DNA of 64,000 nucleotides from Bacteroidota bacterium (GTDB lineage: Bacteria > Bacteroidota > Ignavibacteria > Kapaibacteriales > UBA2268). Both the position numbers and the translations under genes were made by a program. The notes beneath the pieces were generated by a model. It saw only the letters and a program-made list of their open reading frames with translations. It searched no databases and was not told where the DNA came from. This document shows, one piece after another, positions 35,164 to 42,196 of the stretch (within the stretch, counting starts at the first letter, position 1; each line of letters opens with the position of its first letter). The stretch covers positions 143,712-207,711 of the forward strand of contig SCSM01000040.1 of the NCBI GenBank assembly GCA_004322215.1. Reading direction: 5' to 3'.

Positions 35164-35496
35164 ATGAATATTTATGTTGGCAACCTACCTGCAAGTGCCA
35201 CAGAAGACAGTCTCAAGGACATGTTCACCGAATTCGGTGAAGTACATTCGGTAAAGGTAATCATGGACAGGGACACAGGAGCATCCCGGGGATTCGGATT
35301 TGTCGAGATGAGCGAGAACGCAGCCCGTAATGCGATGACCAGCTTAAACGGGAAGGAAATCGAAGGCAAAGAATTAATCGTAAACGAAGCGCGCCAGAAG
35401 AAGAGAGGTTACGGCGGCGGCGGAGACCGCAGAGACAGTCGCGGCGGCGGCGGTTACGGTGGCGGCGGAAACCGCAGGTCCGGCGGGAATTATTAA
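35164..35496 (+). CDS. Glycine-rich RRM RNA-binding protein
   Basis: A 110-aa protein with one RRM: RNP2 IYVGNL at residues 3-8 and RNP1 RGFGFVEM at 42-49, then a ~35-residue Gly/Arg tail (GGGYGGGGNRRSGGNY type). Bacterial proteins of this shape bind single-stranded RNA and many are cold-induced. The ribosome site is TGGAG. A long leader separates it from a canonical promoter, and it ends in a strong terminator, so it is one transcription unit. Confidence 0.92.
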   Translation: MNIYVGNLPASATEDSLKDMFTEFGEVHSVKVIMDRDTGASRGFGFVEMSENAARNAMTSLNGKEIEGKELIVNEARQKKRGYGGGGDRRDSRGGGGYGGGGNRRSGGNY

Positions 35497-35547
35497 TAGG
35501 TTTTCTATTATTTAGCAAGCAAACAATAAGCGTATTATATTTATTTG

Positions 35548-35593
35548 AACAACCTGCGGGAATAGCCCCTGCGGGTTGTTCTTCGTGTTTTTT
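35548..35593 (+). terminator. Rho-independent terminator of the RRM gene
   Basis: AACAACCTGCGGG pairs with CCTGCGGGTTGTT through a 13-bp stem including two G-U pairs. The short loop is AATAGCC-like, and a T run follows about 8 nt later. Confidence 0.75.
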
Positions 35594-35636
35594 AGCTGAT
35601 TTTCGCGGATTTTTATTTAATTCCCTCACCCTCCCG

Positions 35637-35698
35637 AAGAATCGGGATTTACGTTTCACTCCAATGAATCCCTCTCCCAGAGGGCGAGGGGAGTTATA
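35637..35698 (+). repeat. Dispersed palindromic repeat, copy 2
   Basis: AATCGGGATTTACGTT, AATCCCTCT, AGAGGG and GAGGGGAGTT occur in the same order as in the inverted copy at 1537-1595. CCCTCT...AGAGGG can fold. It marks the left boundary of the restriction-modification region. Confidence 0.55.
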
Positions 35699-35710
35699 CA
35701 CCTACTATTG

Positions 35711-35736
35711 CCCTTCCTCGAGGAAGGGAATTTTTT
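35711..35736 (+). terminator. Palindrome with T tract, terminator-like
   Basis: CCCTTCCTCGAGGAAGGG is a perfect 18-bp palindrome followed by AA and a T7 run. No gene ends directly before it on the plus strand except the already terminated RRM gene, so it may be a repeat remnant. Confidence 0.45.
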
Positions 35737-35858
35737 TAATGGTATAATTTGATTGGCAAGGGGAAGCAAAGCTAGTGGTGTTGGGGGAAGGGGAAATACA
35801 AATAAATTAAATATGAATACGTGAATTGAATGTATTTAAAATTATTTGAAGGAAAAAA

Positions 35859-36143
35859 ATGGAAAAATCAAACAAAAAACACTTAGTGGCTTTAATAGAA
35901 GTAATATTATTAATATTTGGAATATCATTTGAAAAATTAATCGAGTTATATAATGAAAATCAAAATGATAATAATGAAACTGTATTAGTAATAACTAAAG
36001 ATGGTCATACTGAAACTAACAATAATTATCCATCACCATTTTCAAATACAGGAAATGCAGTAACATCACCAACTGGTACGAATGGAACATCTGGAGTTGA
36101 AAATAACGATATCTTTCCGTATGGAATTATTGGGACAGAATAA
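35859..36143 (+). CDS. Small membrane-anchored hypothetical protein
   Basis: A 94-aa protein with a good ribosome site (GAAGGAAA). A short basic N-terminus (MEKSNKK) precedes one hydrophobic helix (HLVALIEVILLIFGISFEKLIELY). A low-complexity Asn/Thr/Ser/Gly-rich tail follows. The layout suggests a type I/II anchored protein with an unstructured outer tail. It converges on the 3' end of the split specificity gene. Family not recognised; it may be cargo of the restriction-modification island. Confidence 0.55.
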   Translation: MEKSNKKHLVALIEVILLIFGISFEKLIELYNENQNDNNETVLVITKDGHTETNNNYPSPFSNTGNAVTSPTGTNGTSGVENNDIFPYGIIGTE

Positions 36144-36150
36144 GCATAAA

Positions 36151-36866
36151 TTAAAGATTTGAGGAATAGGGCAAAGACTTAATATAATTTTCCATAAAAA
36201 CCCAATCCGGATCACCATTATCATCAATTGGTAATTTTATTATACTGTCATTCATTCTATCTTTATGCCATTTACGACCATAATTATATCTATATTTCTC
36301 TTTTTTAATTAATGTAATAATAAACATTGCAGTATATTTATTCAATTCAAATATAGGATATAATATATTTACATCATCAAGTGCAAAATATGATTTAACT
36401 TGATAGAAAGCTTCAGCAACACTTCCATTATAATTAACTGTTATTGTATTACCTAAATGATTTGGTTCAATATCAATATAATCATATACTCCATTATTAT
36501 TATCAATTGGTCGGATACATGGAATATTACCTTTTATCATATCACTATTTACAATTCTTTTACCTTTTTGTATCTTAAATAATTTATCATATCTGAAATA
36601 TTTCCAATTATTTGTATCTAATTCATAAGTGTTTGTTATTAAACTTTTTTTAACAGGTGATTTTATATTTTGAATAGAAATATCTTTAAAATTTACAGGC
36701 ATTTCTTTAGGGAGCAGAATATCCTTTAAAGTCCTATTAGCTGCTCTGCCGTAATTATATTTATATTTATTGGCTTCAATGCAAAATGCATAAAATATAA
36801 ATTCTATAACATCCATTTTACGCTTAGGTAAAAGATAATAAATATCTCTGCCACTATAATATTCTT
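36151..36866 (-). pseudogene. Type IIB/I specificity subunit, 3' part (split by insertion)
   Basis: The downstream 236 codons of an HsdS/BcgIB-like specificity protein. It contains the end of the first target-recognition half (YYSGRDIYYLLPKRKMDVIEFIFYAF, ANKYKYNYGRAANRTLKDILLP) and the second half (FRYDKLFKIQKGKRIV...NGSVAEAFYQ...YRYNYGRKWHKDRMNDSIIKLP). 36859-36866 is the 8-bp target duplication. Joining codon by codon to 38468-38716, with one TSD copy, gives one 318-aa frame. A short ATG start contributed by the element end (MLCLTLYMCEE...) might still allow a truncated product. Confidence 0.85.
36859..36866. repeat. 8-bp target site duplication, left copy
   Basis: ATATTCTT, identical to 38468-38475 and directly abutting the terminal inverted repeat. 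Confidence 0.88.
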
Positions 36867-36893
36867 CGCACATATATAGGGTTAGACATAGCA
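36867..36893 (+). repeat. Terminal inverted repeat, left
   Basis: Begins CGCACATATATAGGGTTAGA and ends CATAGCA. Pairs with 38441-38467 at 25 of 27 positions. Confidence 0.9.
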
Positions 36894-37041
36894 CTCCTCT
36901 AAAAATATATTACCTCCTAAATTTATTTTTCCAACATAATTATTTCGTATATTAGAAATATAATTAAATGATATATGGTTAAACATTATTTGAAGTAGTA
37001 TATAAACATATATCAGATTATTAATAAATAAAGGAGGTAAT

Positions 37042-37206
37042 ATGCCTTCCAAACAACAACTCGTACCTGTGTGTTTTAATGATGCTTGCACATTAGCACC
37101 GGAACCAGTTGCTATTGCAGTATGGTGCATTGGTCTAAGTGTTTTGGCACTTGAAGCTATTGACTGGTATAAGTCAAGAAAGAAGCGAAGAAAAAAGAGA
37201 AGATAA
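37042..37206 (+). CDS. Small cysteine-containing membrane protein A
   Basis: A 54-aa protein preceded by a near-perfect ribosome site (AAAGGAGGTAAT). Short outer N-terminus with the pattern CF-x3-C-x12-CI-x2-S, a single membrane helix (VAIAVWCIGLSVLALEAI), then a strongly basic tail (YKSRKKRRKKRR). It is paralogous to protein B in the next cassette (same C-F, C, P-x-P, C-I spacing). Its own terminator follows 14 nt after the stop. It resembles no family I know; size and shape recall toxin-like or lysis-like small membrane peptides, but that is inference. A long antisense frame across it is judged spurious. Confidence 0.7.
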   Translation: MPSKQQLVPVCFNDACTLAPEPVAIAVWCIGLSVLALEAIDWYKSRKKRRKKRR

Positions 37207-37220
37207 TTCTTTTCATTTTT

Positions 37221-37262
37221 CTGGGGAGATAAGTTTACGACTGTCTCCCCAGCTTCATTTTT
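37221..37262 (+). terminator. Terminator of cassette A
   Basis: CTGGGGAGA pairs with TCTCCCCAG, followed by CTTCATTTTTA. Confidence 0.85.
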
Positions 37263-37279
37263 ATACCAATATTTACAAT

Positions 37280-37301
37280 CGCACATATATAGAGTTAGAC
37301 A
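37280..37301 (+). repeat. Internal copy of the element end
   Basis: CGCACATATATAGAGTTAGA, then CA. It differs from the left end repeat by one base over 22 and has the same orientation. It opens the second cassette. No target duplication was found beside it. Confidence 0.88.
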
Positions 37302-37409
37302 AGATATAATTTCCGTAAATTTGTAATATAATTAAATGATGTCTGTTTGAATCCCATTTCAAGATAAAAACAAACAGACATCACTTGTTCCACCAATTCA
37401 GGAGATGTT

Positions 37410-37535
37410 ATGAATAACTGTAAATCGCAGTTATGCTTCTTCTCTATTTGCGTGTCTCCCGTACCGCAAATAGTAGTTAATGGTTTTTGTATAGTAGCTA
37501 GTGCATGGCTAATATACAAAATGTATAATCCATAA
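37410..37535 (+). CDS. Small cysteine-containing membrane protein B
   Basis: A 41-aa protein with ribosome site CAGGAG. CF-x3-C-x12-CI-x2-S occurs with exactly the same spacing as in protein A, and a membrane helix covers IVVNGFCIVASAWLIY. It lacks the basic tail of A and ends KMYNP. A terminator follows. The cassette shares with A the end repeat and an upstream block (TAATATAATTAAATGAT-like at about 37323-37340 and 36955-36970). Paralogy on the plus strand is the main reason to trust both tiny genes. Function unknown. Confidence 0.65.
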   Translation: MNNCKSQLCFFSICVSPVPQIVVNGFCIVASAWLIYKMYNP

Positions 37536-37568
37536 AGGAAAAGAAAATTTATTTTTTTTCTTTCTGGA

Positions 37569-37603
37569 AAGTGGCAAGGTGCTACATCTTGCCACTTTTT
37601 TTT
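37569..37603 (+). terminator. Terminator of cassette B
   Basis: AAGTGGCAAG, a 9-nt loop, CTTGCCACTT and a T run. Confidence 0.92.
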
Positions 37604-37691
37604 ATCTAAATATTTACTATTATAATTTGACATAGTTTTATTATGTTTGTGATTATTAAGTATTCTTATTCACAATAAAGAAAATACCTTT

Positions 37692-38030
37692 ATGATAATA
37701 GACCTTAAGTGTGTCCAAGAAATCCTTCTAACTGCTGAAAAACACAATTTAGAAGGTGTAAAAAATTTTGATAGAACAATACTCAAAGAACACATTGAAT
37801 ATCTAATTATTAACGGTTATATTACTCGTAGTGAGAATCCACTATCAAAATCCGACTGCATCTTAAGTATCGGAGATTTAACTAAAGATAAAGGTCAAAA
37901 TTTTATTACATTATTTAGAGATGATGATGACTTTACTGATGAAATAGTCAAAGAACTCAAAGAACGTAATACCGATTCCTTAGAAGTTGCTTATGAAATA
38001 GCATTTAATCGGAAGTCTGCACCGAAATAG
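37692..38030 (+). CDS. Cargo protein C, possible DUF2513-like
   Basis: A 112-aa soluble protein. Its opening (IIDLKCVQEILLTAEKH...TILKEHIEYLIINGYITRSE) has the winged-helix-like arrangement of phage-linked DUF2513 proteins; the tail is acidic (FRDDDDFTDEIVKELKERNTDSLEVAYEIAF). The similarity is from memory and weak. No strong ribosome site. It converges with gene D and their 3' ends overlap by 26 nt. A DNA-binding or regulatory role would fit but is not shown. Confidence 0.55.
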   Translation: MIIDLKCVQEILLTAEKHNLEGVKNFDRTILKEHIEYLIINGYITRSENPLSKSDCILSIGDLTKDKGQNFITLFRDDDDFTDEIVKELKERNTDSLEVAYEIAFNRKSAPK

Positions 38031-38343
38031 TTTTTTTCTTTTTTTTAATTTCTTCATCCAAGTATTTCATACTATAGCATACACTCATGTTCTGATGGTA
38101 TATACCTAAATCGAAATCATATTTCAAATCCCGAAAGAGACAAAACAAATCAAATATAGTCATCTTGTTATCCAATAAAATTTGTGCCGCTTCTTGTGTA
38201 AAATAGATGCCATCTAATTCGGGTATTATTTTACTATAAAGCCAATGCCTGACTATACCAACTATCCCAATTGTTTCTCTACTTTTTTTTATTTCTATAT
38301 TCTGGTTCTTATTTTTTTCTATTGGGAATTGTTCATCTGCCAT
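38005..38343 (-). CDS. Cargo protein D, hypothetical
   Basis: A 112-aa soluble protein of unknown family, with a charged start (DEQFPIEKNKNQNIEIKKSRET), a central region IGIVGIVRHWLYSKIIPELDGIYFTQEAAQILLDNKMTIFDLF and a Lys-rich end. Ribosome site GAGGTG lies 6 nt before ATG 38343. The ATG overlaps the stop of the truncated specificity frame (38333-38335), so it may be translationally coupled to the host restriction-modification operon. It is the only element gene on the host operon's strand. Confidence 0.6.
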   Translation of the reverse strand: MADEQFPIEKNKNQNIEIKKSRETIGIVGIVRHWLYSKIIPELDGIYFTQEAAQILLDNKMTIFDLFCLFRDLKYDFDLGIYHQNMSVCYSMKYLDEEIKKKKKTISVQTSD

Positions 38344-38440
38344 AATGACACCTCAAAATATTATCAGACAAACATAAAAATTGATAATCTGCGGAAGCAG
38401 CGCCATAGCGGGTTTTCAGATTTATAGGATTTTTAGGGGT

Positions 38441-38467
38441 TGCTATGTCTAACCCTATATAAGTGAG
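38441..38467 (-). repeat. Terminal inverted repeat, right
   Basis: Minus-strand reading begins CTCACTTATATAGGGTTAGA and ends CATAGCA; differs from the left end at positions 2 and 6. Confidence 0.9.
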
Positions 38468-38475
38468 ATATTCTT
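38468..38475. repeat. 8-bp target site duplication, right copy
   Basis: ATATTCTT, identical to 36859-36866. Confidence 0.88.
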
Positions 38476-38716
38476 TATCTTGATAAAATGAAGATAGTAC
38501 TGAACCACTTACTGCAACTGAAATAGTATTTGCAGGATTAGGGATTATTTCATCAATTTTTTTAACATAAGCAGAAATACCATTATATTTACTAGTTCTT
38601 GATACAAATCTAATATTATCAGGCGTATTTTCATCACATTCCTCAATATTAATTAATTCCAGATTTGTTCCATAAACTGGAATAAATAACTCATTTAATG
38701 GAATAAGATTTTTCAT
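38468..38716 (-). pseudogene. Type IIB/I specificity subunit, 5' part (split by insertion)
   Basis: The first 83 codons of the specificity gene: MKNLIPLNELFIPVYGTNLE, NIRFVSRTSKYNGISAYVKK and SVLSSFYQDKEY, the usual opening of a BcgIB/HsdS recognition domain. After this the frame reads into the element and adds about 44 foreign residues before TGA at 38333. Its ATG overlaps the TAA of the upstream nuclease-methyltransferase gene by one base (TAATG), so the two were one operon. The other part is at 36151-36866. Confidence 0.87.
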
Positions 38717-40545
38717 TATTTTAAAAATAATTCTTTAAATAGAACATATTCTTTAACGCTTCTTATAAAATCGTCCTTTTTCAATTTCGTATAATCAGTT
38801 TCCATATAAGCTTCAGCACACCATTCATCTTTTTCATTAACGTACTTTTTTATTGAAAGACCCATAATTTCTTTTTGATTAATATACGCAGATAAAAAAT
38901 TAGATTTTATTCCATCCCATTTTTTTCTTACATCAATTCTTCCTTTTTGTTTACGTTTCTCAAAACCATCATCTTTTAAATACCCGAACCATGTTTCAAT
39001 ATTATTATGTTTCCTATTGGCTTCCCAAATCATAATACAGGTTGGAACTGATGAGGCTGGATTAAATAATTCATCAGGCATAGAAATCACACTTCTTAAT
39101 CTATGATTTTCTAATAATCTCTTTTTAATTGCAATTAAATCATTTTCTTTTCCAATTGCGCAACTCATTTGTACAATTGCTATAACTATTCCTTTATTTT
39201 TTGATACAATTCTTAATCCATGTTCTAAGAATTCTAGTTGCCCAACATTGCCTACATCATATGGAGGATTTAAAAATACAATATTAGGATTATGAAATCT
39301 AATAATTTTATTTTCTAAATTAAAACAATCACCTCTATAAATATTTGATTTACCATCACCTCTAAATATCATATTAGAACAAGCATATGTGAACATGTCT
39401 GGTCTTCTTTCTACACCAATTAATTGTTGCGTTTTAATTTTTTTTCTTTTATCGCTATCATTTCTAGCGATTGAAATCATTTTTTTCATTGCAGCTATAA
39501 GAAATCCCCCTGTACCGCAACATGGGTCATAAACAGTATCGTCAACATTAATATTCGCTAAATCACAAAAAAATTCTGTTATATGAAATGGTGTAATAAC
39601 TAATCCTTGTTTTTGTGAACTACCCGCATACCTTATAAATTCAGTATAAAATTTTCCTAATACATCTAAACCTGCTTCATCCATTTTAATTAAGGGATAA
39701 ATGTTTTTATAGATATAATTAATAAATTCTTTTATAACTTCAATTGTCAATAATTCTTGTTTATTACGCTTAATTTTATTTTGTTTAAATAATGGCTCAT
39801 TTATAATTTTTTGAAATTCACCAAGCATTGATTCTTTACTTTTAACTTTATTTTTATTTAGAACTCTTTTTAATGCCTCCATTAATCCCTTTGCCAATTC
39901 AGAACTTTTTTCATAAGTGAAATAACTTTTTTTAAATGTGTTATCTAATAAACTTAATAATACAGCACTGACAATAGTACATCTACTATTTTCAGTAATA
40001 GAATATGAATGAAATTCTTCATTTAAAAAAACAGCCTTTTGAATAATATCAATATTTTTTAAACTATCTAAAAATGTTTCATTATTAAATAATTTTAAAT
40101 AATCATTTATAAGTAACAATTTATTAATATTTTTATCATTATATTTATTATCACCTTGTTGCCAATGAAATGTTGATACTCTCAATTCTTTATCATTTTG
40201 GCCACTTACTGCTATACCTAATATTTCATATTCCTTACATAAAATACTAGAATAATGTAAAACACCATCTACAGCATAATCCTTAGGTTTGTCATGATTC
40301 TTACTCTCATGTTTAGAAATTTCAGATTTGCATTCTATTAATATTAAATAGTTTGAATTTTGTGCAGGAAATGATATAATAAATTCTGGTTTACCCATTC
40401 CCTTTCCTGATTTAGATGCATTTTGTAATAATTCTATAATTCTTTTATTAGAAGATTTTTGTTCTTCTAATTTTATTATATTAAAAAGAGGATCAATTTT
40501 AAAGTGATTTCTTACTATATCTTCAGTTATTCTTTCATTTGCCAT
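38716..40545 (-). CDS. BcgI-like nuclease-methyltransferase (type IIB RM subunit)
   Basis: A 609-aa fusion. The N-terminus has a PD-(D/E)xK-like core: PEF at 53-55 and ILIECK with E71/K73. A helical connector follows. The C-terminal half is a gamma-class N6-adenine methyltransferase with motif I DPCCGTGGF at 340-348 and motif IV NPPY at 426-429. It resembles BcgIA, which both cuts and methylates but only together with its specificity partner. That partner, directly downstream, is split by an insertion, so the system is probably inactive unless the element leaves or another specificity gene exists. Confidence 0.85.
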   Translation of the reverse strand: MANERITEDIVRNHFKIDPLFNIIKLEEQKSSNKRIIELLQNASKSGKGMGKPEFIISFPAQNSNYLILIECKSEISKHESKNHDKPKDYAVDGVLHYSSILCKEYEILGIAVSGQNDKELRVSTFHWQQGDNKYNDKNINKLLLINDYLKLFNNETFLDSLKNIDIIQKAVFLNEEFHSYSITENSRCTIVSAVLLSLLDNTFKKSYFTYEKSSELAKGLMEALKRVLNKNKVKSKESMLGEFQKIINEPLFKQNKIKRNKQELLTIEVIKEFINYIYKNIYPLIKMDEAGLDVLGKFYTEFIRYAGSSQKQGLVITPFHITEFFCDLANINVDDTVYDPCCGTGGFLIAAMKKMISIARNDSDKRKKIKTQQLIGVERRPDMFTYACSNMIFRGDGKSNIYRGDCFNLENKIIRFHNPNIVFLNPPYDVGNVGQLEFLEHGLRIVSKNKGIVIAIVQMSCAIGKENDLIAIKKRLLENHRLRSVISMPDELFNPASSVPTCIMIWEANRKHNNIETWFGYLKDDGFEKRKQKGRIDVRKKWDGIKSNFLSAYINQKEIMGLSIKKYVNEKDEWCAEAYMETDYTKLKKDDFIRSVKEYVLFKELFLK

Positions 40546-40772
40546 ATATACTCCAAAATCTAGAATTGTTTTACGAGTTCAAAAATATTAAATAAATTGG
40601 AATTAAACAGAAATATATAACATACCTAATATATATAAGTATTTACAAATTATTTTTTTTTATGGAAATATTTTTTTTTATTAATTAATTTCTCCCTCAA
40701 CATTTGCATACTCCCGCAATGTTAAATATTTTTGAATAAAATTCTTTCACCCTAATTCTAAAGGACAAAAAA

Positions 40773-41804
40773 ATGGCAGAGAAAAAACATTATCTGAATC
40801 CGAAAAGGATTGTCGAACACATAGATATTAAGAGATATAATTCTATTCCGCTCGTTGACGCAATGGGTAAGATGGCTTTCCAGGCGAGGAACCTGAACCG
40901 CGCCGCACAGATTTACGTGAAGATGCTGAGCGAAAGCAAATGCACTGTGTTCCTGACTCTTGCCGGCTCGCTGTTCAGTGCCGGATTGAAGAACGTGGTG
41001 GTGGATATGCTCCGCTCGAACATGGTGGATGCCATCGTTTCCACAGGTGCTGTAATGATTGACCAGGACTTTCTCGAAGCACTGGGTTACAAGCATTATA
41101 TGGGGACTCAATGGGTGGACGACAACGAGCTTCGCAATCTGATGATAGACAGGATTTACGATACATACATTGACGAGGAAGACCTGCGTTGCTGCGATAT
41201 GACAGTGGCAGAGATTGCAAATTCTCTGGAGCCGCGTCCCTGGAGTTCGCGTGAGTTCATACGTGAGATGGGTAAATGGCTTGTGTTGAACAGGAAAGGG
41301 AAGGACTCTGTGATTCGCACTGCATACGAAAAGGGAGTGCCGATTTTTGTTCCGGCATTTTCGGACTGCTCTGCAGGATTCGGATTTATTCATCACCAGT
41401 ATAATGCAAAGGGCGGAACGGTTTCGATTGATTCGGCAAAGGATTTCCTCGAGCTCACCAAAATAAAAATCAAATCGAAGCAAAGCGGACTATTCATGGT
41501 TGGCGGCGGCGTGCCTAAGAACTTCACACAGGATGTAGTGGTTGCATGCGATGTGCTGGGTGTGGAGAAGGACATGCATAAATATGCGATTCAGATTACG
41601 GTTGCAGACGAGAGGGACGGCGGATTGTCGGGTTCCACACTGAAGGAAGCAAGTTCCTGGGGTAAAGTTGAAACCACTTACGAGCAGATGGTTTTCAGTG
41701 AAGCAACGATTGCACTGCCATTGGTTGCATCTTACGCATGGCACAGCAAAGTGTGGAAGAAGAGAAAAGAGATGAGGTATAATGATTTTCTGGATGGAAA
41801 ATAA
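40773..41804 (+). CDS. Deoxyhypusine synthase family protein
   Basis: A 343-aa Rossmann-type enzyme. TLAGSLFSAGLKNVVVDML, VSTGAVMIDQDF, PAFSDCSAGFGFIHHQYN and GGGVPKNFTQDV fit DHS, including the Lys that forms the enzyme-imine intermediate in eukaryotes, and ADERDGGLSGSTLKEASSWGK matches the NAD/spermidine site. Bacteria lack eIF5A, so the bacterial members are thought to act on small polyamines (homospermidine synthase-like) or on an unknown protein. Ribosome site AAAGGAC. It stands alone after the restriction island. Confidence 0.88.
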   Translation: MAEKKHYLNPKRIVEHIDIKRYNSIPLVDAMGKMAFQARNLNRAAQIYVKMLSESKCTVFLTLAGSLFSAGLKNVVVDMLRSNMVDAIVSTGAVMIDQDFLEALGYKHYMGTQWVDDNELRNLMIDRIYDTYIDEEDLRCCDMTVAEIANSLEPRPWSSREFIREMGKWLVLNRKGKDSVIRTAYEKGVPIFVPAFSDCSAGFGFIHHQYNAKGGTVSIDSAKDFLELTKIKIKSKQSGLFMVGGGVPKNFTQDVVVACDVLGVEKDMHKYAIQITVADERDGGLSGSTLKEASSWGKVETTYEQMVFSEATIALPLVASYAWHSKVWKKRKEMRYNDFLDGK

Positions 41805-41959
41805 TTATAAGTGTTGAGTGTTAAGTTTTGAGTGTTGGATAGGAAGTAGGAAGAAAGACATTATGAAGTAGGTTTGGAATACAGAGGAATTAATTTACCT
41901 TAAAAAGAAATAATTAATAGATATTTCTATCGTCTTACAATTAAATTGGAAAAAATTAT

Positions 41960-42196
41960 ATGCAAACAGTTAAAATAAATACGGTAATAAATTCGGATAG
42001 CCTGAGACTTGCAAATCTAGGTTTTCTAAAAGGTAAAATGGTTGAAGTTACTATTAAACCGATTGAGAAGAACAGTGATTTACCAGGAAAGAATCATCTA
42101 TTGAGAGGATATCTGAAAAATTATGCTGAAAAAAAACTAAAAGTGAAAGAAAAAGACGCATGGACATCCTCGGTTAAGGATAAATATGATAATTGA
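41960..42196 (+). CDS. Antitoxin of a VapBC-like pair
   Basis: A 78-aa protein upstream of, and overlapping by 11 nt, an intact PIN-domain gene. The N-terminal half is beta-rich (VKINTVINSDSLRLANLGFLKGKMVEVTIKP), somewhat AbrB-like; the C-terminal half is the charged helical arm that would cover the toxin. Position and overlap carry most of the weight. It would repress its own operon by family analogy. Confidence 0.7.
   Translation: MQTVKINTVINSDSLRLANLGFLKGKMVEVTIKPIEKNSDLPGKNHLLRGYLKNYAEKKLKVKEKDAWTSSVKDKYDN

Larger units (their letters stand above)
36867..38467. mobile_element. 1,601-bp TIR element inserted in the specificity gene, no transposase
   Basis: The ends are 27-bp inverted repeats (36867-36893 and 38441-38467) matching at 25 of 27 positions with TATATAGGGTTAGACATAGC as the shared core; similarity carries on weakly for ~13 more bases (C..CCTAAAAAT). 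The direct repeat ATATTCTT flanks both sides (36859-36866, 38468-38475). The host gene is exactly restored on removal. Inside are two small-membrane-protein cassettes, then two convergent genes. No DDE, HUH, serine or tyrosine recombinase is visible, so it must be moved in trans. An 8-bp TSD fits several DDE families; I cannot name one. Confidence 0.88.

Noticed and set aside
36882..37633. Two long minus-strand frames (36882-37286 and 37295-37633) with partly similar C-termini
   Set aside because: They run antisense through strong plus-strand ribosome sites, two paralogous membrane proteins and two terminator hairpins. Their similar ends come from the shared cassette leader DNA.
36867..38467. 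Integron cassette array with attC sites (GTTAGAC/GTCTAAC fit GTTRRRY/RYYYAAC)
   Set aside because: No integrase, no paired inner sites of attC architecture, and the outer copies are inverted with an exact 8-bp target duplication, which points to transposition.
36151..38716. Diversity-generating retroelement or invertible specificity switch
   Set aside because: No reverse transcriptase, template/variable repeat pair or recombinase. The split is explained by a simple insertion.
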